This document shows positions 16,712 through 25,587 of a stretch of DNA of 64,000 nt, piece after piece. Made by a program: the position numbers and the translations under genes. The stretch spans positions 1 to 64,000 of the forward strand of contig NZ_JAFBEX010000007.1 in NCBI RefSeq assembly GCF_016908975.1, given 5' to 3'. Source of the DNA: Neobacillus cucumis (GTDB lineage Bacteria > Bacillota > Bacilli > Bacillales > Cytobacillaceae). The notes under the pieces were generated by a model. That model searched no databases, was not told where the DNA came from, and was given only the letters and a program-made list of their open reading frames with translations. Numbering within the stretch: position 1 is the first letter of the stretch; each line of letters begins with the position of its first letter.

Positions 16712-17580
16712 TTAAAGTTTTAATCCCTTGAGATTATTCTCAAAAACAAAGCCTTTTGACCAAGTACCAACAAGAAAATAAGTATCTTCTTCGCTAAATT
16801 CTGCAAAACAGGCATATTCCAGTTCTTCAATTTGGATAGGAGTTAAGTCTTCAAATCCTAATATAAGGAACCTATTATTTGAAGTGAGAACAATGTAATT
16901 ATCATTTGATAAGCGATATGGACAAAATACTCATCGGTACTTTGAACTCCATTTTCGGTTAAATTTGCTCTTTTTAAGACGGTTTTTAATTCAGCGTCCA
17001 TAATTGTTAATTCATAGTCCTATGAACAAAAATATAAACTTGATGAATTTGCTCATAATATACCAAATCCCAATTTGTTAATCCTAAATTTTCCACAATA
17101 GAATAAGAGCGTTCTACCGAAGGGTCTAAAACCTTAACTAACTTATATTTTAAATAATCTTTTACCCCTTCCAAATAACTTAAGGTAAATAAATAGGAAT
17201 TATCATATGGTATAAACTGATTAAATTCAATATGTGTTCCCTCAAGTTATGTTAAGATCTCATAAATCCCTGTTTCGATGTTAAGAACACAAACCTGTTT
17301 TCGATTGTTAATTTTAAGGAAGAAGAAGGGAATTTTGCACTGTTAAATAAACCATTTACTTCTTTACATAAAAAACACAGTTGGCACAATTTGTGTTTAC
17401 GAGACTAAAAATTTCCAACTTATTAAGACCATTAAATCTACAAAGTCTTTTCAGATAAGTTCGTCGTTTTTTGAAAATTGTAGAGTGTCTGGATTATTTG
17501 GCTTTGTAAGCTCTATAACTTTTTCCCAAGTCTCTGTTTCAAATATGACTGTTTTCCCCCCCCATTGCACTCCCCCCTTT
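16712..17580 (-). pseudogene. Decayed beta-propeller-like gene
   Basis: Conceptual translation of the minus strand gives successive protein-like blocks in changing frames: 'GGKTVIFETETWEKVIELTK', 'RKQVCVLNIETGIYEILT', 'GTHIEFNQFIPYDNSYLFTL', 'SYSIVENLGLTNWDLVYYEQ', 'DYELTIMDAELKTVLKRANL', and 'RLSNDNYIVLTSNNRFLILG' ending 'GFVFENNLKGLKL' with a stop at 16712-16714. At least two frameshifts and two in-frame stops separate them. The alternating short beta-strand blocks suggest a WD40-like propeller of about 280 residues. No intact homologue is in the window. Confidence 0.6.
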
Positions 17581-17927
17581 ATTTTAAATACAGATAATCA
17601 TAAGCTCATATTTATTTTCAATTAAGGTCCTAAATCTTACTGTTAGCTCCATTAAAACCAAATATTTTGTATTCAACTAAATTTAATTCAAAGCTCCCCC
17701 ACTTTTCCTTTTTGACACGAAGTGTTCAAATCTTTTTGACTTCTTTTTGAACAGATTCATAAAGAACTCCAAATTTAAAAATCAATGAATCTATAATGAC
17801 AATGTAAACAAGATGATTAAATTGTTAAGTGCTTTTGATACTTATTCAATTATTCAAACTAAATAAGACAAATGTGTTTAATGTAGAAAAATTAGAAATC
17901 GAAAATCATTTACTGGAGAATTTATAA
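17581..17927 (+). promoter_or_regulatory. Upstream region of hcp
   Basis: No gene is visible. Features are an imperfect hairpin TTGACAC-GAA-GTGTTCAA near 17713 and repeated TTTTTGA motifs (about 17710, 17740, 17753), which could be sites for a redox or nitric-oxide regulator. I could not find a clear FNR or Rex box. Confidence 0.3.
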
Positions 17928-19607
17928 ATGAGTATGTTTTGTTTTCAATGTCAAGAAACCGCAAAAGGAACAGGTTGTACAGTTGTTGGAGTATGTGGAA
18001 AAAAAGATGATTTAGCAAATATGCAAGATTTATTGATTTACACGGTTAAGGGATTAGCGATTGTGAATACAATGGCTCGTGAAATCGGGATTAATCAAAA
18101 GAAAACAGATGAGTTTATCATAAATGGTCTTTTTATGACGATTACAAATGCAAATTGGGATAAAAACGAATTTTTTAATACAGTAAGAGAAGGATTAAAT
18201 CACCGGGAAGAAATAAAATCTGCAATCCAAAATGCAGGCTACACTTTAGATAACAATAGCGATTTTGTCACATGGTATGGTGAAACAAATCATCAGCTTG
18301 AAATGAAATCTACTTCTCAAGAAGTTAGTGTTTTAGCTACAAGAGATGAAGATATTCGTTCATTAAGAGAGTTAGTGACTTACGGTTTGAAAGGAATGGC
18401 TGCCTATTTAGAGCATGCGGGAAATCTTAGCTATGAAAATGATGAGCTAAATGCGTTTATGCAAAAAGCTCTTGCAATGATCACAGATGATTCAGTAAGT
18501 ATGCAACAATTGATTGAACTTTCCATGGAATGTGGAAAATACGGCGTTCATGCCATGGAGCTTTTAGATACAGCCAATACCTCCACGTATGGTCATCCTG
18601 AAATGACGAAAGTAAACATTGGTGTACGTCAAAATCCAGGAATTTTAGTTAGCGGTCATGACCTGAAAGATATGGAACAGTTATTAAAACAAACAGAAGG
18701 CACGGGAGTAGATGTGTATACACATAGCGAAATGCTTCCAGCGCACTATTATCCAGCATTCAAAAAATATGATCACTTTGTGGGGAACTACGGAAATGCA
18801 TGGTGGGAACAAACTCGTGAATTCGAGAGCTTTAACGGTCCGATTTTAATGACAACAAACTGTATTGTACCACCAAAGGAATCTTATAAAGGTAGAATGT
18901 ATACAACTGGGGCAACGGCTGCCCCGGGTGTAACCTATATTCCTAAAAATGAAGATGGTACAAAAGATTTCTCGCGTTTGATTGAGCATGCAAAGAAATG
19001 TCAACCGCCAGTAGAAATGGAAACAGGTGAAATTATTGGAGGATTTGCGCATAATCAAGTGGCGCAAGTAGCTGATCAAGTGGTAGAAGCGGTGAAAAAC
19101 GGTGATATTAAACGATTCTTTGTCATGGCTGGCTGTGATGGTCGCCATAAGAGCAGAACTTATTATAAAGAGTTTGCCGAAGAGCTTCCAAAAGATACAA
19201 TCATTTTAACAGCAGGTTGTGCAAAATATCGTTACAATAAGCTAGAATTAGGTGATATCAACGGAATTCCAAGAGTACTGGATGCCGGTCAATGTAACGA
19301 TTCTTACTCTCTAGTCATGACTGCATTGAAGTTGAAAGAAGCTTTCGGATTAGATAGTGTAAATGAATTACCGTTATCTTACAATATCGCATGGTATGAG
19401 CAAAAAGCAGTGATCGTTTTCTTATCTTTACTTTACTTAGGCGTGAAAAATATTCACGTTGGACCAACATTACCAGCTTTCTTATCACCAAACGTAACGA
19501 ACTTCTTAATTGAGAATTTTGGTGTAGGCGGCATTTCCAATACAAAAGCCGACATTGACATGTTCATGAACAACTCAATTGAAATTCAAGGAAGTCCATT
19601 AGTTTAA
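17928..19607 (+). CDS. hcp: Hydroxylamine reductase / hybrid-cluster protein
   Basis: The 559-aa protein is a hybrid cluster protein (prismane). The N-terminal Cys set C5-x2-C8-x8-C17-x5-C23 is the pattern that binds a [4Fe-4S] cluster; the later conserved Cys and Glu residues in 'TTNCIVPP', 'VMAGCDGRH', '[18 protein letters not shown]' and '[12 protein letters not shown]' supply the Fe-S-O hybrid cluster. Known activities are hydroxylamine and NO reduction and peroxidase activity during nitrosative stress and anaerobic growth. GGAG precedes the ATG by nine bases. It appears monocistronic; no hcr reductase gene is adjacent. Confidence 0.95.
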   Translation: MSMFCFQCQETAKGTGCTVVGVCGKKDDLANMQDLLIYTVKGLAIVNTMAREIGINQKKTDEFIINGLFMTITNANWDKNEFFNTVREGLNHREEIKSAIQNAGYTLDNNSDFVTWYGETNHQLEMKSTSQEVSVLATRDEDIRSLRELVTYGLKGMAAYLEHAGNLSYENDELNAFMQKALAMITDDSVSMQQLIELSMECGKYGVHAMELLDTANTSTYGHPEMTKVNIGVRQNPGILVSGHDLKDMEQLLKQTEGTGVDVYTHSEMLPAHYYPAFKKYDHFVGNYGNAWWEQTREFESFNGPILMTTNCIVPPKESYKGRMYTTGATAAPGVTYIPKNEDGTKDFSRLIEHAKKCQPPVEMETGEIIGGFAHNQVAQVADQVVEAVKNGDIKRFFVMAGCDGRHKSRTYYKEFAEELPKDTIILTAGCAKYRYNKLELGDINGIPRVLDAGQCNDSYSLVMTALKLKEAFGLDSVNELPLSYNIAWYEQKAVIVFLSLLYLGVKNIHVGPTLPAFLSPNVTNFLIENFGVGGISNTKADIDMFMNNSIEIQGSPLV

Positions 19608-19637
19608 TCATAGACTAGGGTCCCGAATGGGATGAAC

Positions 19638-19680
19638 GATAAAATCCAGGGAGAGTCTCAGTGGCTCCTTGGATTTTATC
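19638..19680 (+). terminator. Long hairpin after hcp
   Basis: GATAAAATCCAGGGAG pairs with CTCCTTGGATTTTATC (16 bp, one G-U) around an 11-base loop. The T-run is weak, but position and stem length suggest the hcp transcript end. Confidence 0.65.
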
Positions 19681-19853
19681 AGTTTATATTAAAGCAACAT
19701 CCTCTACTGACAACAATTATATAAAACCTCACCTACTTGTGATACGATTCACCTTAAAACATCAAAATGAGGTTCTTTTGGATTATTGAGATAACACTCA
19801 CTCCCTTTTCAATATGTTGTCTTGTCCTTAATCTAGTAATCTTCAAAAGTAAA

Positions 19854-20041
19854 ATAAGCGGAAATTTTTCGGTTAGATGCAGCATGGAGCTTGTTTCGGG
19901 CTAAATAAGCGGAAAATTTCCGGTTATGCAAAGCAAAATTCCCTATTTTCGCATTTTTCAAGTCAATAGGCGGAATCTATCCGTCTATTTAAGCTTTTTT
20001 TAATAATAATTCCTGATTAAGCGGAATTTTTCCGTCTATTA
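19854..20041. repeat. Four-palindrome repeat element, copy 1
   Basis: Four quasi-palindromes of about 23 bp of the type ATAAGCGGAAATTTTTCGGT start at 19854, 19905, 19965 and 20016, spaced 51, 60 and 51 bases. A second cluster at 52877 has almost the same spacing. Each has CGGAA and TTCCG arms around an A/T centre. REP-like or structured-RNA function is unknown. Confidence 0.75.
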
Positions 20042-20183
20042 TCAGATCGGGTGCTTAACCCTGATTCCCTAATCAATAAGTACGGCCCCACTCGATCCTA
20101 GATGCGGAAATCAGTAGCTTTTTATCGACCAGCTTATAAAAATCAATAAAGATTTTTAATAACATAATAGTTAACCGAAGAAT

Positions 20184-20226
20184 AAAAAAGTGTAAGACCG
20201 TTGCTAAAAACGGCTTACACTTTGAA
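20184..20226 (-). terminator. Terminator of glnK-amt
   Basis: Minus strand AAAGTGTAAGCCGTT and AACGGTCTTACACTTT (one mismatch) with a short loop, then T-rich sequence; 30 bases after the amt stop. Confidence 0.8.
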
Positions 20227-20255
20227 GTGAATTAACTTATACTTTTGATAAAAAA

Positions 20256-21566
20256 TTACACTATTTCGTTGGCTGTTTGTTTGCTTGTTGGAGCAATCGA
20301 TATTCCTGTTGTTTCTTCAAAATTATATAAGCTTGTAGGCAAATCTGTGAATCTTTCTAATTCATTGTAGGCCGGAATTCCGTGGTATGACATATCCAAT
20401 CCCTCTTCTTCCTCACGTTCACTTGCTCGGAAGCCAACTGTCTTTTCACATACCTTAGCCATAAATGCACCACCCACAAGTCCCCAAACAATTACTACAA
20501 CTGCACCGAGTAACTGAACACCTAAAAGATGATAATGACCAGTAGTTAATAAACCTTGTGATTGGTCAAATAATCCAACAGCAATTGTTCCAAAAACCCC
20601 ATTAAAACCGTGAACAGCAACCGCCCCTACTGGGTCATCAACCTTTAGATTATCCACTAATAATGTTGCATATATCACAATTAGACCACTGATGACTCCA
20701 ATTATAATAGCACTCCATTGGGAAACAAAGGCACATCCAGCTGTAATAGCTACCAACCCTGCTAATACACCATTAATCGTCATACTTGGGTCAGCTTTCC
20801 CAAACTTCTTCATCGTCATAAACAAAGCTGCTGTACCACCACTTGCTCCCGCAAGCATTGTGTTAATGGCTATTGGTGCTAAGGCTCCATTTGAGGCGTC
20901 CAATGTACTTCCTGCATTAAAAGCAAACCAACCAAACCATAAAACAAACGCACCAGCGGATGCTAAAGGAATATTACTAGGTGCAAATACATTGGTACTT
21001 CCATCCGAGTTAAATCTTCCTTTTCTGGGTCCTAACATTTTTGCCATGGCAAAAGCAACAAAACCACCTACTGCATGAATTGCAGCAGAACCTGCAAAAT
21101 CCTTCATACCTAATTTCGCCAACCAACCATTACTGTTCCAAATCCAATGCCCAGTAACTGGATAAATAACGATACAGATAAGGGCTGCTGTTACAACATA
21201 TGCTTTAAAGTTCATCCGTTCGGCAACCGCACCTGAAACAATTGAAATACATGCTACTGCAAATCCCATTTGAAACAATACAAAGGCTGCACTAGGCAAA
21301 TCAGTAGAAAGTGCAATCTTTTCCGGACTCCCGAATAATGTAGTACCAATGATTCCGAAAGTATCTTTTCCAAACATAATGCCAAAACCGATGATCCAAA
21401 AACTTAAAGCCCCAACAGTTAAATCTACGAAGATTTTCATCGTAACATTTACCGCATTTTTAGTTCGAACAAAACCAGCCTCGAGTAAACTAAATCCACC
21501 TTCCATAAATAACACCATTGCCGCAGCCAACACAACCCATACGGTATTTATATACATTAGTTCCAC
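20256..21566 (-). CDS. amt: Ammonium transporter
   Basis: The 436-aa Amt/MEP channel has 11 membrane helices. Signatures are 'LLEAGFVRTKNAVNV' near the start, 'GSAAIHAVGGFVAFAMAKMLGPRKGRF', 'LWFGWFAFNAGS' and the twin-His pore region with 'DDPVGAVAVHGFNGVFGTIAVGLF'. It imports ammonium (as NH3 after deprotonation) and is blocked by GlnK. It starts at GTG 10 bp inside the end of glnK, with AGGAGG ten bases upstream; an ATG three codons later (TAATG overlap with the glnK stop) is the alternative. It is co-transcribed with glnK. Confidence 0.95.
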   Translation of the reverse strand: MELMYINTVWVVLAAAMVLFMEGGFSLLEAGFVRTKNAVNVTMKIFVDLTVGALSFWIIGFGIMFGKDTFGIIGTTLFGSPEKIALSTDLPSAAFVLFQMGFAVACISIVSGAVAERMNFKAYVVTAALICIVIYPVTGHWIWNSNGWLAKLGMKDFAGSAAIHAVGGFVAFAMAKMLGPRKGRFNSDGSTNVFAPSNIPLASAGAFVLWFGWFAFNAGSTLDASNGALAPIAINTMLAGASGGTAALFMTMKKFGKADPSMTINGVLAGLVAITAGCAFVSQWSAIIIGVISGLIVIYATLLVDNLKVDDPVGAVAVHGFNGVFGTIAVGLFDQSQGLLTTGHYHLLGVQLLGAVVVIVWGLVGGAFMAKVCEKTVGFRASEREEEEGLDMSYHGIPAYNELERFTDLPTSLYNFEETTGISIAPTSKQTANEIV

Positions 21567-21931
21567 GAAAGTGATTCCTCCTGATTGACAAGTTCATCAA
21601 TATCTAAGTCTGCTTTGCCAGTTCGAATATTATAAGCTTCAAAAATAGGATAAACGTAAATCTTTCCATCTCCATCTTCGCCAGTTTGAGCAGAATCTAC
21701 AATCGTCTTTATTGTACGTTCCACCATAAAATCCGACAGAACGATCTCTAATTTTACTTTTGGATGGAGAGTCACGTTATAATTCTTTCCACGATAAACT
21801 CCCTTTGTATCCTTTTGTTTCCCTCTGCCGACAACTTGGGAAACAGTAAAGCCAGTAACTCCTATAACATTTAATCCCTTAATAGTCTCCGTGAGCTTTT
21901 CTGGTCTTATAATGGCTTCAACTTTTTTCAT
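21557..21931 (-). CDS. glnK: P-II nitrogen regulatory protein
   Basis: The 124-aa signalling protein has the PII fold, with the T-loop 'GRGKQKDTKGVYRGKNYNV' carrying Tyr46 and Tyr51 (the latter at the position uridylylated in enteric bacteria) and the C-terminal 'TGEDGDGKIYVYPI' nucleotide-binding segment. It binds ATP/ADP and 2-oxoglutarate and plugs the Amt channel when nitrogen is plentiful; in Bacillus it also binds TnrA. The gene precedes amt in one operon under a sigma-A promoter with a TnrA/GlnR-like box downstream of it. Confidence 0.95.
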   Translation of the reverse strand: MKKVEAIIRPEKLTETIKGLNVIGVTGFTVSQVVGRGKQKDTKGVYRGKNYNVTLHPKVKLEIVLSDFMVERTIKTIVDSAQTGEDGDGKIYVYPIFEAYNIRTGKADLDIDELVNQEESLSWN

Positions 21932-21951
21932 TATTTACACCGCCTATTTGA

Positions 21952-21968
21952 TGTAAACTTTCCTAACA
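21952..21968. promoter_or_regulatory. TnrA/GlnR box
   Basis: TGTAAACTTTCCTAACA matches the 17-bp consensus TGTNANAWWWTMTNACA with two mismatches. It lies 21 bases upstream of the glnK start. Confidence 0.6.
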
Positions 21969-21980
21969 TGATATGAATAA

Positions 21981-22009
21981 ATAATATAACATGCGAACTT
22001 CGAGGTCAA
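21981..22009 (-). promoter_or_regulatory. sigma-A promoter of glnK-amt
   Basis: Minus strand -35 TTGACC (22009-22004), 17-bp spacer, -10 TATTAT (21986-21981). The predicted start point falls just before the TnrA/GlnR-like box. Confidence 0.65.
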
Positions 22010-22113
22010 TGTCAATAAAATGAAATTAATGAACATTTCAGAAACTTTTTTTGTATTTAAAAAAAATCACCAATTGGGCACAATAATCACGACTATAAGA
22101 TTGAGGTGATACA

Positions 22114-23184
22114 TTGTCTATTGATCGTGTTTGTACAATTGGACCTGCAAGTAATGATAAAAATGTGCTCACTGAACTGATTAACCATGGAATGACCGTT
22201 GCACGATTGAATTTATCTCATGGGACTCACAAGAGCCACAGTAAAGTTATACGATTAATTAAATCACTTATCGAAGAGACAGGGCATCAAATTAAAATAT
22301 TAGGTGACCTTCAAGGTCCAAAAATACGATTAGGTAAAGTTGAAAATGAAAAAGTTACTCTTAAAACCGGACAACCCTTTACCCTTCATATTGATCAAGT
22401 ATTAGGAAACGAAAATCAGGCAAGCGTTGATTATGAATGGTTAGTTAAAGATGTGCAACCGGGCACTCGAATTTTGATCAATGATGGTGCAGTGGAATTA
22501 ATCGTTATGCAAGTAGATCAAACTAAAGTTGTCACCACAGTCAAAACAGGTGGTGACATAGCCTCCCATAAAGGAGTAAATCTTCCAGGTGTTGTGACGA
22601 GTTTACCTGCCATTACTGAAAAAGATAAATTAGATATTCAATTCCTTTTAGAAGAAGAAGTTGATTTCATTGCTTGCTCATTTGTCCGCCGGGCTTCGCA
22701 TCTTAAAGAAGTTCGGAGTTTTATGGAAAGTTTGAAAGGACATTGTCCTAAGTTGGTGGCAAAGATTGAAACGGTTGAGGCAATCCAACATTTCCAAGAA
22801 ATCTGCGAAGAGACAGATGCCGTGATGATTGCTCGTGGTGATCTTGGTGTGGAGCTACCCTACCAATGGATTCCACTGTTGCAAAAAGCCATGATAAGAG
22901 AATGTAATCGGTTAGATACCTATGTCATTACGGCTACGCAGATGCTGCAATCAATGGTGGATAACCCATTACCCACAAGGGCGGAAGTTATGGATGTATT
23001 CCAGAGCGTACTAGATGGTACAAACGCTGTCATGTTGTCAGCTGAAAGCGCTGCAGGGCACTATCCTATTCAGAGTATAGAAACATTGAAACTTGTGTCC
23101 CAGTTTGCAGAATGTGTAAGGAAAGAAAATCCTTTCGACTTTTCCGATATACTGAAATTATTAAATAATACAAATAAATGTTAA
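22114..23184 (+). CDS. Short pyruvate kinase-like protein lacking the C-terminal domain
   Basis: The 356-aa protein contains the catalytic A domain and the B lid domain of pyruvate kinase: 'VCTIGPASNDKNVL', 'ARLNLSHGTHKSHSK', 'ILGDLQGPKIRLG', the B domain, 'DFIACSFVRRASHLKEV', 'LVAKIETVEAIQHF', 'AVMIARGDLGVELP', 'TATQMLQSMVDNPLPTRAEVMDVFQSVLDGTNAVMLSAESAAGHYP'. The usual C domain (allosteric, about 110 aa) and the extra Bacillus PEP-utiliser-like domain are missing. Start is TTG with GAGGTGAT seven bases upstream. It is divergent from glnK, so it is probably a paralogue of the housekeeping enzyme. Confidence 0.88.
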   Translation: MSIDRVCTIGPASNDKNVLTELINHGMTVARLNLSHGTHKSHSKVIRLIKSLIEETGHQIKILGDLQGPKIRLGKVENEKVTLKTGQPFTLHIDQVLGNENQASVDYEWLVKDVQPGTRILINDGAVELIVMQVDQTKVVTTVKTGGDIASHKGVNLPGVVTSLPAITEKDKLDIQFLLEEEVDFIACSFVRRASHLKEVRSFMESLKGHCPKLVAKIETVEAIQHFQEICEETDAVMIARGDLGVELPYQWIPLLQKAMIRECNRLDTYVITATQMLQSMVDNPLPTRAEVMDVFQSVLDGTNAVMLSAESAAGHYPIQSIETLKLVSQFAECVRKENPFDFSDILKLLNNTNKC

Positions 23185-23188
23185 TAAT

Positions 23189-23227
23189 GAAAAGAGCTTC
23201 CAACATCAAAATGGCAGCTCTTTTTTA
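23189..23227 (+). terminator. Terminator of the pyruvate kinase gene
   Basis: AAAAGAGCT and AGCTCTTTTTT arms around a loop containing further pairing (TTCC../..GGCA); a few bases after the stop. It may serve both strands. Confidence 0.7.
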
Positions 23228-23283
23228 ATCATTTAAAAGCCCAATAATATAATCATTGGACTCTTCCATTTTGCTATTGCATA

Positions 23284-25104
23284 TCAATCTTTTAAATGAA
23301 ACGGGACAGTTGAAACAACCACGTCTTTTCGATTCAAAAGTAATGTACGAATACGAAATGCGGATTGGTTGTGCAGAAGACGGTGCCACCACTTATGGGT
23401 TATAAATTCAGGTAATAGCACTGTTACTTTCTTTTCATGATAGTGGTGGTCGATACGCTCAATAAATTCAATTAATGGCTTTATTAATGTACGATAACGG
23501 GAAGTGACTACAACTAATCGAACGCCTGGATTCCATTCTTCCCATCTTTGCTCCATCTTTTTAGCATCTTCAGGCGTAAAAGCTACATAAAAAGCAACAA
23601 TATTTGGGGTAAGTGATTTTGCATAAGAAATGGTTGAAACAACTACTTTATGAATACCAGCAACAGGTATAATAATAATTGTATCTGTACTTGGAATTGG
23701 CTCCGCTAAATCAATTTTTAATTGTTTCCCTACACTGTCGTAATGTTTACTAATTCTTGTGATTACCCACAACATGATAGGAGTAATCACTACAACAATC
23801 CAAGCTCCTTCTTCAAATTTGGTTATACTAAAAATAATGACTACAAAAAATGTTACGACTGCGCCTATTCCATTGATAATCGCTTTTCGTTGCCATCCAA
23901 GTGATTTCTCTCTACGCCACTTTAAGACAAGTCCTACTTGTGCCATGGTAAAGGATAAGAAAACACCAATAGCATAAAGGGGAATTAACGCCTCCGTTCT
24001 CCCATGAAATACAATAAGTAAAATACTTGCTAAGACTCCCAATGTGATGATTCCATAGTTAAAAGCTAAACGATCTCCCCGATTAGCAAACATTCTAGGC
24101 AAATTTTTATCTTGTGCCATTAAAGATCCTAATATTGGGAAACCATTAAAGGCTGTATTAGCAGCCAGTATTAATATCGTCATCGTAGCAAACTGAATAA
24201 TATAATAAAATATTCCTCGACCAAAGGCATCTTCTGCTACCAATGACAATACGGTTTTAGTTCCTGTGGGGTCTGGGTGAATATCATAGGCTCTTGAGAT
24301 GATGGTTACTCCACCAAAAATAATAGATAGTAGTACACCTAATGTAACCATAGTCCGTTTCGCATTCTTTTGAGCAGGGTTCCTAAAGTGGGGCACTGCA
24401 TTCGAAATAGCTTCAATACCCGTTACTGCTGAACACCCTGAAGAGAACGCTTTTAGCAAAACAAACCATGTAAGGCTTGCTGGTAATTCTGTAGGAATTG
24501 TAACATGATGAGTTGCCTGACTTGCACCAGTTAACCAGTCAAATAACCCTTTTCCTACCAGGGTTAACATGCAAAAGATAAATAAATAAGTTGGAAATGC
24601 AAATACGTTACCCGCTTCTGATAATCCTCTAAGATTCATCCATACCATAAACCAAATAAATACAAGCCCAATCGGAACGATATATGGCAAAGCTGTAGGA
24701 AAAGCAGAAGTGATAGCTAGTACACCAGCCGATATAGATACTGCTACAGTTAACGTATAATCAATAAGTAATGATACTCCTGCTAACCGTCCCCACATCA
24801 TTCCAAGGTTTTCTTTTGCCACCATATAGGCCCCTCCGCCTTGTGGATACGCATCGATAACTTGTCTATAACTTATAATGAGAATCGAAATCAGTAATAT
24901 AATTGTAATAGCAACGGGTAACGAAAAAGCAAAGGCAAATGCCCCAACAGTAGCAAGTTCTATTAAAATCATCTCTGTGCCGTACGCTACCGAAGAGAGT
25001 GCGTCCGATGATAAAATGGGTAGTGCCTTCCAAATTGGCATTTTCTCAGCCTCTGCTTCGCTCGTTTTTAATGGACGACCAAAAAGCAACCTTTTAAATG
25101 TCAT
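23284..25104 (-). CDS. kimA: High-affinity potassium importer (KUP/APC family)
   Basis: The 606-aa protein closely follows B. subtilis KimA (607 aa): 'LSSDALSSVAYGTEMILI', 'SYRQVIDAYPQGGGAYMVAKENLG', 'LLKAFSSGCSAVTGIEAISNAVPHFRNPAQKNAKRT', 'ILAANTAFNGFPILGSLMAQDKNLPRMF', about 12 membrane helices, and a C-terminal cytosolic domain ending 'NQSAFRIRTLLLNRKDVVVSTVPFHLKD'. It is a proton-coupled K+ importer inhibited by c-di-AMP. AGGAGG lies eight bases before the chosen ATG. The c-di-AMP riboswitch upstream supports the assignment strongly. Confidence 0.92.
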   Translation of the reverse strand: MTFKRLLFGRPLKTSEAEAEKMPIWKALPILSSDALSSVAYGTEMILIELATVGAFAFAFSLPVAITIILLISILIISYRQVIDAYPQGGGAYMVAKENLGMMWGRLAGVSLLIDYTLTVAVSISAGVLAITSAFPTALPYIVPIGLVFIWFMVWMNLRGLSEAGNVFAFPTYLFIFCMLTLVGKGLFDWLTGASQATHHVTIPTELPASLTWFVLLKAFSSGCSAVTGIEAISNAVPHFRNPAQKNAKRTMVTLGVLLSIIFGGVTIISRAYDIHPDPTGTKTVLSLVAEDAFGRGIFYYIIQFATMTILILAANTAFNGFPILGSLMAQDKNLPRMFANRGDRLAFNYGIITLGVLASILLIVFHGRTEALIPLYAIGVFLSFTMAQVGLVLKWRREKSLGWQRKAIINGIGAVVTFFVVIIFSITKFEEGAWIVVVITPIMLWVITRISKHYDSVGKQLKIDLAEPIPSTDTIIIIPVAGIHKVVVSTISYAKSLTPNIVAFYVAFTPEDAKKMEQRWEEWNPGVRLVVVTSRYRTLIKPLIEFIERIDHHYHEKKVTVLLPEFITHKWWHRLLHNQSAFRIRTLLLNRKDVVVSTVPFHLKD

Positions 25105-25301
25105 TACAGTTTCCTCCTGTATGAATTGCAATTAAGTTTTAGTTTTTTAAATAAATTCGACTTTCATAGTTTCATATTGTTCATAATCTATGTAAAATTA
25201 CGCTTTTCCACCATTAGATTCTAGTAACACCCCCACACCTTTTCATTGATTTCCCTATTTTTAAGCACACAAAAAGGACCACAAAATTGAAAGCTAACTT
25301 T

Positions 25302-25342
25302 TTTGTAAAAACACAAAAAAGCACCTTTCATAAGGTGGTCTC
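25302..25342 (-). terminator. Riboswitch expression-platform terminator
   Basis: Minus strand ACCACCTT-ATG-AAAGGTG followed by CTTTTTTGTGTTTTT, immediately downstream of the riboswitch aptamer and about 200 bases before kimA. Binding of c-di-AMP is expected to favour it. Confidence 0.75.
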
Positions 25343-25344
25343 TA

Positions 25345-25492
25345 GACCTCCTTCGCTTTAGCCGACGAAGTTAGCTGACGGGTTAGGATGGCGAAAGAGA
25401 TAGCATCCCTTCTACTAATTTGTAGAATTCACCCCAAAATAAATTGGGTCCTCCGTTCCCAGACGGGACTAGGCAATATTAAATTGTTTTCT
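25345..25492 (-). ncRNA. ydaO-yuaA (c-di-AMP) riboswitch
   Basis: The minus strand holds the aptamer landmarks in order: GCCTAGTCCCGTCTGGGAAC, GGGGTGAATTCTAC, GGGATGCTATCTCTTTCGCC, then CCTAACCCGTCAGCTAAC and TTCGTCGGC, followed by GGAGG. This pattern and its position upstream of kimA match the Rfam ydaO-yuaA class, which switches potassium importers off at high c-di-AMP. Confidence 0.92.
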
Positions 25493-25587
25493 CCTATGAA
25501 CATGATACTACTCCGAAAGAAATTAATTGTAAAGGGGCAAAATAGTTCAAAAAAAGATATATTAGTTACTATTGTGGCAATAAAACT

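Noticed and set aside
17581..17927. FNR, Rex or NsrR box before hcp
   Set aside because: Searched by eye for TGTGA-N4-TCACA and TTGTGA-N6-TTCACAA; only an imperfect dyad is present, so no specific regulator is claimed.
19854..20041. Possible CRISPR array
   Set aside because: Repeats are imperfect palindromes with unequal 51/60-base periods and only four units; no cas genes nearby.
20692..21078. 128-codon plus-strand ORF inside amt
   Set aside because: Shadow of the ammonium transporter gene on the opposite strand; composition (Pro/Asn/Ala-rich) is typical of antisense frames.
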